Source: Oscillospiraceae bacterium (GTDB lineage Bacteria; Bacillota; Clostridia; Oscillospirales; Ruminococcaceae). Taken from it: a stretch of 64,000 nucleotides of DNA. The stretch spans positions 86,160 to 150,159 of the forward strand of contig JAFWQJ010000029.1 of NCBI GenBank assembly GCA_017545185.1. Direction: 5' to 3'. Shown here piece by piece: positions 25,889 to 32,447 of the stretch. A model generated the notes under the pieces. That model worked only from the letters and a program-made list of their open reading frames with translations, was not told the origin of the DNA and did not search any database. Every line of letters starts with the position of its first letter. The first letter of the stretch is position 1. A program made the position numbers and the translations under genes.

Positions 25889-26335
25889 TGTGTCTCCGAC
25901 GGATTTGAAATGGGGCTCCGCCCCAAACTCCGCTGGGGACATTGTCCCCAGACCCCGTTATGGATAGCATAAAGGACGCTGACGAAAGAGTCGGCGTCCT
26001 TTTTATTCGGTCAAGCACTTCGCCTGCGGTCTGCTGCCTCACAAAAGTTTGCAGGTCAAGGGCGGAGCCCTTGTCGCCCGTCGCAACGGACGAAACTCCC
26101 CTGTCATACGGAGGAGCTCCGAAAGGGGGAATCGAACAAAACGCTCCGGGGGGAGCGTTTTGGAGAGGGGGGAGCCCTGCGACAGAGGGCTCCCCCAAGC
26201 GGATTGCAAAGCAATCCGCAGCGCGCAAAAGCGTCAGGCTGACGCGAGTCAGCCGTCAACTTTTGCGCGTGCAGGTTTCCAAAGGACGGCAGCCCTTTGG
26301 GCAAACCGCCCGCCGAAAGCACATCAAAATACAAA
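25889..26335. repeat. Dense palindrome block downstream of aguA
   Basis: About 450 bp without a gene. The first part (25889-25975) shares the frame AAATGGGGCTCCGCCCC ... GGGGACATTGTCCCC ... CCCGTTATG with the repeats at 8766 and 53620. Further modules are AAGGG-CGGAG-CCCTT (26058-26072), AAAACGCTCC/GGAGCGTTTT (26138-26161), GGGGGAGCCCT/AGGGCTCCCCC (26168-26196), GCGGATTGC-AAA-GCAATCCGC (26199-26219), and a large GCGCAAAAG/CTTTTGCGC stem. A terminator-like hairpin of about GGACGCTGAC/GTCGGCGTCC plus T-run is at 25972-26007. Confidence 0.8.
25972..26007 (+). terminator. Intrinsic terminator of the polyamine operon
   Basis: AAAGGACGCTGAC and GTCGGCGTCCTTTTT pair around a GAAAGA loop, with a T-run. 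It lies 84 bp after the aguA stop, inside the palindromic block. Confidence 0.75.
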
Positions 26336-26368
26336 AGGCACTGACTTCAAACAGTCAGTGCCTTTTTG
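26334..26368. terminator. Bidirectional terminator upstream of the SGNH gene end
   Basis: AAAAGGCACTGACT and AGTCAGTGCCTTTTT form a 14 bp stem with a TCAAAC loop between aguA (plus) and the convergent SGNH hydrolase (minus). A/T runs on both sides fit termination in both directions. Confidence 0.75.
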
Positions 26369-26381
26369 CGTTTATTGTTTA

Positions 26382-27278
26382 TCACCGGCAGCACAGCGCA
26401 GCCTCCGTATACAGCAGCACGCCCTTCGATGCATTCGGGTGAATGTGGTCAAGCAGATACGTCCGCTCCGGGAATGCCGTCAGCGTCCTGCGGATGATGT
26501 CATTCGCATTGAGATAGCCGCAGTTGTTCTCAAAGCAATACCGTTCCAAAGCGGTACAGTATTCCAGATTGAGCGCAGTCTTTTCCGCATACGAAAGCGG
26601 GCAGTACGGGTCGCCGTCGGTCGAATACCACGGCGCGATCAGCACAAATTTCGCATCCGGCGATTTCGCCTGCAGCAGCGAACGCAGCGCCCCGATCTCC
26701 CGTACATAATCCTCCGCGGTCATCGCACAGACAGATGCGTCGCGGTAGCGCACATCATTCGTGCCGAGCGCGATCACATAGAGCGAAGCCTCCGGGATCT
26801 CGCCCGCGCGCCCGGTCATATACGAGACCGTGCAGCCGCCGTGCGAATAATTGGAGATCGTCTTATCCGGGAACAATGCCGTCAGCGGCTCGTACCACGG
26901 ACAGCCGCCGTTTTTCGTGCCTTCGGTCACGCTGTCGCCGATGAAGCACACAGACTCCGCGCCGTTCATCGCCTGATACAGCGTGCCCTGCTTCATCTGC
27001 TCCGTCAGCTCCGGACCCTCCGCCTTTGTACGGAGGAAGCCGTCCCCGTTGAAATAATACCGCTCTGTCACCGCCGAGATATCCATGCTGTGACCGAACA
27101 CAACATTCGTGATGATCGCGTTCGCATCGGCGGCTCTGTCAATATCGTCGGTCGTCAGATGTGCCCGCAGCTCTGTGTCATTCTGAATATCGTAAACCGG
27201 AACGGCGGCGTAATTGCCGTCGGCAGGTGCGAAGGTATACAGCGGGACAATGCTTCCGCCGATGACCGATTCGTGTTC
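26382..27278 (-). CDS. SGNH hydrolase module, C-terminal part of a frameshifted gene
   Basis: This frame continues the protein encoded by the next gene upstream (27155-29329). Just after the codons for YIDR, one base seems missing near 27280; the new frame then reads EHESVIGGSIVPLYTF and on through the end of the CapA domain into an SGNH/GDSL hydrolase. SGNH motifs are CFIGDSVTEGTKNGG (block I Ser), SHGGCT (Gly), IALGTNDVRY (Asn) and LLDHIHPNA (Asp-x-x-His). If translated alone a GTG at 27101 could start it. Likely an esterase or deacetylase for surface polysaccharide. Confidence 0.75.
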   Translation of the reverse strand, partial: EHESVIGGSIVPLYTFAPADGNYAAVPVYDIQNDTELRAHLTTDDIDRAADANAIITNVVFGHSMDISAVTERYYFNGDGFLRTKAEGPELTEQMKQGTLYQAMNGAESVCFIGDSVTEGTKNGGCPWYEPLTALFPDKTISNYSHGGCTVSYMTGRAGEIPEASLYVIALGTNDVRYRDASVCAMTAEDYVREIGALRSLLQAKSPDAKFVLIAPWYSTDGDPYCPLSYAEKTALNLEYCTALERYCFENNCGYLNANDIIRRTLTAFPERTYLLDHIHPNASKGVLLYTEAALCCR

Positions 27279-29329
27279 CGGTCGATATAGACCTCGGTCA
27301 GCATACTGGTATCGCCCTGCTGTGCGCGGTAGATGTTCGCGAAATTGCCCGGGCAGCAGGCGGTATACACATTTTTGCCGTTATATGTCTCGATCCCCGC
27401 AGGCTGGACGGCGTGTGCATGGTCGCCCAGAATGATATCCGCGCCGTTCTCTTTGAAGATTTCAAACCAGACCCGCTGCTCGTCGTCCATGCTGTTGGAG
27501 AACTGCGTGCCGATATGCGGCAGCACGAGGATCAGGTCGGGGCTCAGTGCCTTCGCATCGCGGAAATCCTGTTCGACCGATGCTTTCAGCTGCTCGAACT
27601 GTTCGCCCTCCGTTCCGCAGATCACGGATGTCAGGTATGCATAAGCGCCGCCCGGATTCGCCATATCTTCCGTATTGATATAGTTGCTGCCGTAGGTATA
27701 GGACAGCACCGCGATCCGGATGCCCTGACATTCCAGAAGCTTCACGCGGTTCTGCTGCTTTTCCTGTTCGTTCCGGTAAGAGCCGGTGTGGTCAAGCCCG
27801 GTCTGATCCAGTACATCCAGCGTGCGCTTCGCGCCGTCGGTGCCCTTGTCGAGCACATGATTGTTCGCGGTCGTCACAAGGTCAAAGCCCGCATCCTTTA
27901 CCGCCTGCGCAAATGCATCCGGGAAATTGAGCCGCACCTCCCTGCCGTCATCGTAATTGCTGGCGGAATACCCGGCCTCCGGACCGGCTGCCGGTCCCTC
28001 AAACACGCCGACCGCCAGATCGGCAGAGGAAATATACGGTTCTGCATAGGCAAACACATCGGAAAAGTCATACTGTTTGCCGTCAAAGCCGCGCTTGACC
28101 TGATCCTCCAGCAAAATCAGATCGCCCGCAAAGGTGATCCGGAACGCATCGTCAAAGGCGGATTTCTGCTGTGCCGTCATGACCGGCCAGATCACATCCC
28201 GTTCCGCATCGTTCTCGGATTCTTCTTCTTCCCCGCCGATCTCGCCGCGCATGATCTTTTTCAGGTCATCCACGGTAAAGCCCGCGTAGGCGTTCAGCAC
28301 AACTGTGACCAGATACCCGAGCGACACAGCCAGCAGCGCCAGCTTGGAGAAATTGAACCGGGTTTTCTCATCGGATGTGAAGATCGCAGTGCCCTTTTCC
28401 GCAAAAGCATTCAGATATTTCGCGAGGAAATCATTGCCGCACAGCAGACAGATCAGCACGGAAGCCCCCGCAGCAATCAGGAAAATATACCCCGTATCCA
28501 GCGCCGCGATCCGGTCACTGAGCAGAAGCGTCAGCGGCCTGTGCAGAATGAAGATCCAAAGCGAATTGCGTCCTGCCGTCGTCAGCAGCGGGAGCTTTCT
28601 GTCCGGAGAGAGCTGACGCAGCGCGTAAATTGCAAGGAATGCGATCACATAGATCGAGATGCGTCCGAACGAGCCGATCGGCTCCGGATAAGCGTCCATC
28701 AGCAGCGAGCTGTCCGAGAAGCTGAAAAAGCTATATGCGGCGAGCGCGCCGGCAGCCGTCAGCAGCGCGGCGGGAATGCCGGTCAGCAGCCGTTTTCGGT
28801 ACGGCTTTGCGGCCAGTGCTTCGCTCTTTTCGCGGCTGAGCTGATAGCCCGCCATATAGAACGGATAAAAGCAGATGATCCGTGCGGCGGCGAAGGTATT
28901 GTCGATGCTCGGGAAAAAGCCCGCAAACAGCGCGACGATAAACAAAATCAGGTTGATCTCCTTAAATGTTGCAATGCGGTGCGCGGTCAGCCGCCAGACG
29001 ACCAGTGCAGGCAGATACCAGAATGAGTACATCGGCACCAGCAGCGACGAACAGCCGTATGCAAAGCCCATAAGACTGTTGAAGATGAAATACAGGAACA
29101 GCAGCTTTACAATGCCCGCAAAGCTCCGTGCGCGCTCGCTCTTGCCGAAAAAGCCCGACACGAACACAAACGCCGGCATGTGGAACATATAGATGCAGTC
29201 CACCGTTTTGTTGATGCTTTCCGCATTGTTCTGCAGCTGATACAGAATATGCGCAAAGACCGTGAGCAGCATCAGAAAGCCTTTGATATTATCCCAATAG
29301 CTGCTCCGCTGTTTGACTTCTCCGCTCAT
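27155..29329 (-). CDS. Acyltransferase-CapA fusion, N-terminal part of a frameshifted gene
   Basis: A 724-residue frame. Residues 1-345 are an integral membrane acyltransferase of the Acyl_transf_3 (fucose O-acetylase) type with about ten membrane segments and the histidine in LLTVFAHILYQL. From about residue 410, RITFAGDLILLEDQ begins a CapA/PGA_cap metallo-phosphoesterase domain with TTANNHVLDKG and LPHIGTQ and GDHAHAVQP. The last 39 codons after YIDR are out of frame and look random; the real continuation is in the next frame (26382-27278). The full protein would be about 1,020 residues: acyltransferase, CapA and SGNH esterase. Either a pseudogene or a one-base sequence error. Confidence 0.85.
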   Translation of the reverse strand: MSGEVKQRSSYWDNIKGFLMLLTVFAHILYQLQNNAESINKTVDCIYMFHMPAFVFVSGFFGKSERARSFAGIVKLLFLYFIFNSLMGFAYGCSSLLVPMYSFWYLPALVVWRLTAHRIATFKEINLILFIVALFAGFFPSIDNTFAAARIICFYPFYMAGYQLSREKSEALAAKPYRKRLLTGIPAALLTAAGALAAYSFFSFSDSSLLMDAYPEPIGSFGRISIYVIAFLAIYALRQLSPDRKLPLLTTAGRNSLWIFILHRPLTLLLSDRIAALDTGYIFLIAAGASVLICLLCGNDFLAKYLNAFAEKGTAIFTSDEKTRFNFSKLALLAVSLGYLVTVVLNAYAGFTVDDLKKIMRGEIGGEEEESENDAERDVIWPVMTAQQKSAFDDAFRITFAGDLILLEDQVKRGFDGKQYDFSDVFAYAEPYISSADLAVGVFEGPAAGPEAGYSASNYDDGREVRLNFPDAFAQAVKDAGFDLVTTANNHVLDKGTDGAKRTLDVLDQTGLDHTGSYRNEQEKQQNRVKLLECQGIRIAVLSYTYGSNYINTEDMANPGGAYAYLTSVICGTEGEQFEQLKASVEQDFRDAKALSPDLILVLPHIGTQFSNSMDDEQRVWFEIFKENGADIILGDHAHAVQPAGIETYNGKNVYTACCPGNFANIYRAQQGDTSMLTEVYIDRNTNRSSAEALSRCIPSHLPTAITPPFRFTIFRMTQSCGHI

Positions 29330-29363
29330 GTTTTTTCCTCCGCAGCAAAATTTCCCGGATATG

Positions 29364-29409
29364 AAAAAAGCTCAGAAATGCCGGATTACGCCATTTCTGA
29401 GCTTTTTCG
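29364..29409. terminator. Terminator of the tRNA pair
   Basis: AAAAAGCTCAGAAATG and CATTTCTGAGCTTTTT form a 16 bp stem just downstream of tRNA-Glu (minus strand), with A/T runs on both sides; it may also serve the other direction. Confidence 0.75.
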
Positions 29410-29411
29410 TA

Positions 29412-29483
29412 TGACCCGTACGGGAATCGAACCCATGATTACGCCGTGAAAGGGCGTCGTCTTAGCCGCTTGACCAACGGGCC
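29412..29483 (-). tRNA. tRNA-Glu (anticodon TTC)
   Basis: On the minus strand, GGCCCGT pairs with ACGGGTC as acceptor stem. The anticodon loop reads CTTTCAC, giving TTC for glutamate. The T-arm GGGTTCGATTCCC is standard. The 3' CCA is not encoded. It lies 5 bp after tRNA-Met in the same transcript. Confidence 0.95.
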
Positions 29484-29488
29484 TTGGA

Positions 29489-29562
29489 TGGCTGCGACAG
29501 GATTTGAACCAGTGACCGATCGGGTATGAACCGATTGCTCTAGCCAGCTGAGCTACGCAGCC
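29489..29562 (-). tRNA. tRNA-Met (anticodon CAT, elongator)
   Basis: On the minus strand, the acceptor stem GGCTGCG/CGCAGCC is fully paired, which excludes an initiator. The loop TTCATAC gives anticodon CAT, and the stem ATCGG/CCGAT with GGTTCATACCC is the elongator-Met form, not tRNA-Ile2. CCA is not encoded. This is a substrate candidate for TmcAL encoded at 2331-3521. Confidence 0.9.
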
Positions 29563-29595
29563 ATTTGCACTTGCAATACCGCAAGCGACTTATAC

Positions 29596-29624
29596 ATTAT
29601 AACGCATACAGGCATAAAAGTCAA
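29596..29624 (-). promoter_or_regulatory. Promoter of the tRNA-Met/tRNA-Glu operon
   Basis: On the minus strand TTGACT (29619-29624) and TATAAT (29596-29601) with a 17 bp spacer, about 30 bp before the tRNA-Met 5' end. Confidence 0.8.
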
Positions 29625-29695
29625 GACGATTCTGAAATTTTGTCGAATTGAACAATAACTGATTCCGAAGCAGGGCGAATCCTGACGGAACTGTA

Positions 29696-30163
29696 TTATG
29701 CCGTAAACAGAAAGACCCAGAGGCGGTTGTCCTCGGTGCAGGCATAGCCGAACTGCGTGTACGCTTCACACAGGAGCGGCTTCTGCTGCTGCTCGCTGAT
29801 GAGCATGGAACAGATCGCCGTATTGATATCGGCGCTGCCGCGGATGACGGTCTCACAGGCCGGCGATGCCGCCAGCACGGCGACGTCCGCGCCGCCCTGA
29901 TCGCCGGAAAGCTTTTCAATGCGCTCTGCAGCCTGCTCCATGAGCGCATCGGTCTGCGTCAGCGGCGCAATGTCCCTTTCCGCGCGCACCTGATTGATGA
30001 CCGTGCAGAGCGGGCTTTCCGCGTTCCGCTTTTTGCTGCGCGTATCGGTATAAAGCATAACAATATCATCGTCTGTTTTCTGATCCGGTTCTGCGTTTGC
30101 CGGAATCGCCGTAAACAGCAGCATGGCTGCGGCGATCGCCGGAATTGTAGTGCGTTTTTTCAT
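29696..30163 (-). CDS. Secreted CAP/SCP-like protein (short)
   Basis: A 155-residue protein with a signal peptide (MKKRTTIPAIAAAMLLFTAI, cleavage after ANA). The mature part carries VINQVRAERDIAPLTQTDAL, which matches the start of bacterial CAP (SCP/PR1) domains, and ends with a FGYACTEDNRLWVFLF segment similar to their terminal strand. It lacks the central His/Glu motif of larger CAP proteins and is about 30 residues short, so activity is doubtful. Start at 30163 has GGGGAGG before it. Confidence 0.65.
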   Translation of the reverse strand: MKKRTTIPAIAAAMLLFTAIPANAEPDQKTDDDIVMLYTDTRSKKRNAESPLCTVINQVRAERDIAPLTQTDALMEQAAERIEKLSGDQGGADVAVLAASPACETVIRGSADINTAICSMLISEQQQKPLLCEAYTQFGYACTEDNRLWVFLFTA

Positions 30164-30240
30164 GATGAGCCTCCCCAAAGCGCTGCCCTGCGGCAGAAAT
30201 ATAGATTCGCCCCCCCAAAGTATTGCCGCTCTCTGCGTAT

Positions 30241-30269
30241 ATTATACCATAGGCGGAAATGAAAGTCAA
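30241..30269 (-). promoter_or_regulatory. Promoter of the CAP-like gene
   Basis: On the minus strand TTGACT (30264-30269), 17 bp spacer and TATAAT (30241-30246). It lies about 80 bp before the ATG at 30163. Confidence 0.75.
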
Positions 30270-30302
30270 TCGGAAAAAAGTTTTGAATTGTGCGGAAATG
30301 AC

Positions 30303-30331
30303 TTGCTTTTTCCCGAGAAATATGCTAAAAT
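30303..30331 (+). promoter_or_regulatory. Promoter of proS
   Basis: TTGCTT (30303-30308) and TAAAAT (30326-30331), 17 bp apart with extended TGC, 64 bp before the proS ATG. I see no T-box leader. Confidence 0.6.
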
Positions 30332-30394
30332 AATAGAGTTTGGATGTGCTGTATGCGACGCGGCACAGAATTGTCAGAAAGGAAGCGAATATAC

Positions 30395-32110
30395 ATGAAG
30401 GTTGCAAACATGCTCGGAGAGCGCTTCAAGAATGCTCCGAAGGACTGCGTCATCGAAAGCCACGCGCTGATGATGCGCGGCGGCTACATGAAATACATGG
30501 CAAACGGCATTTTCTCGCTCTATACACCGGCAAAGCGCATCATGCGCAAGATCGAACAGATCATCCGTGAGGAAATGGACGCCGTGGACGGACAGGAGGT
30601 CATGTTCCCGGTCGTGATGCCCGCATCGCTCTGGGAAGAGTCCGGCCGTTATACCAGCATCGGCAGCGAAATGGCGCGCTGGAAGGATCGCTCCGGCAAT
30701 CCGATGGTGCTCGGCATGACGCATGAGGAGGCCGCTGTGCATCTTGCACGCGACACCGCTTCGTCCTATGCCGACTATCCGTTCATGATCTATCAGATCC
30801 AGACCAAGTTCCGTGACGAGCCCCGCGCCAGAGGCGGCCTGATCCGCGTGCGCGAGTTCACGATGAAGGATGCTTATTCCTTCCACACCTCGCAGGCGGA
30901 CCTTGAGCGTTACTATGCACGCGTTTACGATGCTTATAACCGCATCTTCTCGCGCTGCGGCTGTAAGAATTTCATCTCCGTGCAGTCCGATTCCGGCATG
31001 ATGGGCGGCAGCATCTCCCATGAGTTCATGCTGCTGACCGAGGTCGGCGAGGACACGCTGGCGATCTGCGACTGCGGCTACCGCGCCAACATGGAGGCGG
31101 CTGTCGTCACCGTGCAGAACGAGCCGGGCACCGAGGCACCGCTGACCGAGGTCTCCACGCCGGACGTCAAGACGATCGACGATCTCAAAAAGTTCCTGAA
31201 CATGGACGAAAAGCAGCTTGCAAAGGCTGTCGTCTACCAGAAGAACGCGGATGACAGCTATGTCATCGCATTTGTCCGCGGCGATCTGGAGGTCAACGAG
31301 ACCAAGCTGCGCAACTTCCTCGGCTGCGAGATCCATCCGGCCATCGAGATCACGCCGGAAAGCGGCATCATCGCCGGCTTTATCGGCCCGGTCGGTCTGC
31401 CGAAGAACATCACGGTCGTGTATGACAAGTCCCTGAAGGGCATTGAGGCGCTGGTCTGCGGCGCAAACAAGGCCGACGCACACTTCACCGGCCTGAACAT
31501 CAAGCGCGATATCGGCGATGTGCACTATGTTGATGTTGCAAAGACCTTTGCCGGCGCTGTCTGCCCGGAATGCGGCAGACCCGGCATCCGCATCGAAAAG
31601 GGCATTGAGATCGGCAACATCTTCCAGCTCGGCAAGAAGTACACCGAATCCATGGGCATGACCTATCTGGACGAGAACGGCGACCGTCAGACCCCGATCA
31701 TGGGCTGCTACGGCATCGGCGTCGGCAGACTGTGCGCATCCGTCTGCCAGGAGAGCCACGATGACTACGGCCCGATCTGGCCGATGACCATTGCACCGTG
31801 GCAGGTCGAGATCTGCAACCTGCGCGTCGATGATCCGGCCGTCAAGGAGGCTGCGGACAGACTCTATGCAGAGCTGCTGTCCTACGGCGTCGAGGTACTG
31901 TACGATGACCGCGATATCCGTCCGGGCGCCATGTTCGCGGACGCCGACCTGTTCGGCATCCCGCTGCGTGCGGTCGTCAGCCCGAAGGCGCTGGCAAACG
32001 GCTGCATCGAGATCTCCGCGCGTGACAAGTCCTTCCGCGAGAACATTCCGGTCGAGGAAGCGACGATCTGGCTGCGCGACAAGGTCGTTGAAATGCTGAA
32101 AGCGAAATAA
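30395..32110 (+). CDS. proS: Prolyl-tRNA synthetase
   Basis: A 571-residue class II aminoacyl-tRNA synthetase of the bacterial type, which charges tRNA-Pro. Motif 1 and 2 regions are at VMFPVVMPASLWEESGRY and TKFRDEPRARGGLIRVREF; TKDAYSFH-like FTMKDAYSFHTSQ follows. A YbaK-like editing insertion lies roughly at 220-385 (VNETKLRNFLGCEIHPA, ANKADAHFTGLNIKRD); motif 3 is GCYGIGVGRLCASV. The C-terminal anticodon domain follows. AAAGGAAG precedes the ATG by about 11 bp; an ATG 51 bp upstream lacks a site. A tRNA-Pro gene is at 62247. Confidence 0.97.
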   Translation: MKVANMLGERFKNAPKDCVIESHALMMRGGYMKYMANGIFSLYTPAKRIMRKIEQIIREEMDAVDGQEVMFPVVMPASLWEESGRYTSIGSEMARWKDRSGNPMVLGMTHEEAAVHLARDTASSYADYPFMIYQIQTKFRDEPRARGGLIRVREFTMKDAYSFHTSQADLERYYARVYDAYNRIFSRCGCKNFISVQSDSGMMGGSISHEFMLLTEVGEDTLAICDCGYRANMEAAVVTVQNEPGTEAPLTEVSTPDVKTIDDLKKFLNMDEKQLAKAVVYQKNADDSYVIAFVRGDLEVNETKLRNFLGCEIHPAIEITPESGIIAGFIGPVGLPKNITVVYDKSLKGIEALVCGANKADAHFTGLNIKRDIGDVHYVDVAKTFAGAVCPECGRPGIRIEKGIEIGNIFQLGKKYTESMGMTYLDENGDRQTPIMGCYGIGVGRLCASVCQESHDDYGPIWPMTIAPWQVEICNLRVDDPAVKEAADRLYAELLSYGVEVLYDDRDIRPGAMFADADLFGIPLRAVVSPKALANGCIEISARDKSFRENIPVEEATIWLRDKVVEMLKAK

Positions 32111-32116
32111 TCAACC

Positions 32117-32148
32117 GCATCCCCTCCCTGACCGGAGGGGATGTTTTT
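32117..32148 (+). terminator. Terminator of proS
   Basis: CATCCCCTCC and GGAGGGGATG pair around CTGACC directly after the proS stop, followed by TTTTT. Confidence 0.85.
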
Positions 32149-32165
32149 CAGTCAAAATATCACAC

Positions 32166-32194
32166 TTGACATTCCTGCCGATTCGTGATATAAT
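32166..32194 (+). promoter_or_regulatory. Promoter of the dockerin-esterase gene
   Basis: TTGACA (32166-32171), 17 bp spacer, TATAAT (32189-32194) with extended TGA. Transcription would start near 32201, about 247 nt before the coding start at 32448. Confidence 0.85.
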
Positions 32195-32200
32195 AGGAAA

Positions 32201-32341
32201 CAGATAAAAACAGCAGTACACCATGATTTTGTTTACAGGGGAATACGCCGGTGCGGAAAACCGAGGCGTGCCTGTAAACAGCATGTCTGTTTGTTCATAC
32301 ACAGGAACAGCCGCATCTTTCCGGATCGCGGCTGTTTTTTG
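32201..32341 (+). promoter_or_regulatory. Structured leader RNA with terminator (candidate attenuator or riboswitch)
   Basis: The first 140 nt of the leader fold into a long closed stem, TGTTTACAGG (32230-32239) with CCTGTAAACA (32271-32280), enclosing ACGCC/GGCGT and a GCGGAAA loop. An intrinsic terminator (32306-32340) follows. I cannot match it to a known riboswitch class, so it could be a small RNA or a regulatory leader for the esterase. Confidence 0.5.
32306..32340 (+). terminator. Intrinsic terminator inside the esterase leader
   Basis: AACAGCCGC and GCGGCTGTT pair (inner ATC/GAT extends the stem) followed by TTTTTT, 107 bp before the esterase start. It would stop transcription unless overcome. 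Confidence 0.8.
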
Positions 32342-32447
32342 TTTATACCGGAAGGAGGAATGTGAAGGGAAATGCCGTCTGTTTTTGGGGAGTAAAATTG
32401 TGGTGGATAAAGAAACAGAACCACTGAAACAAAATGGAGGTTATCTT

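Noticed and set aside
30332-30394. T-box leader before proS
   Set aside because: The leader is only about 60 nt and has no T-box sequence or specifier stem.
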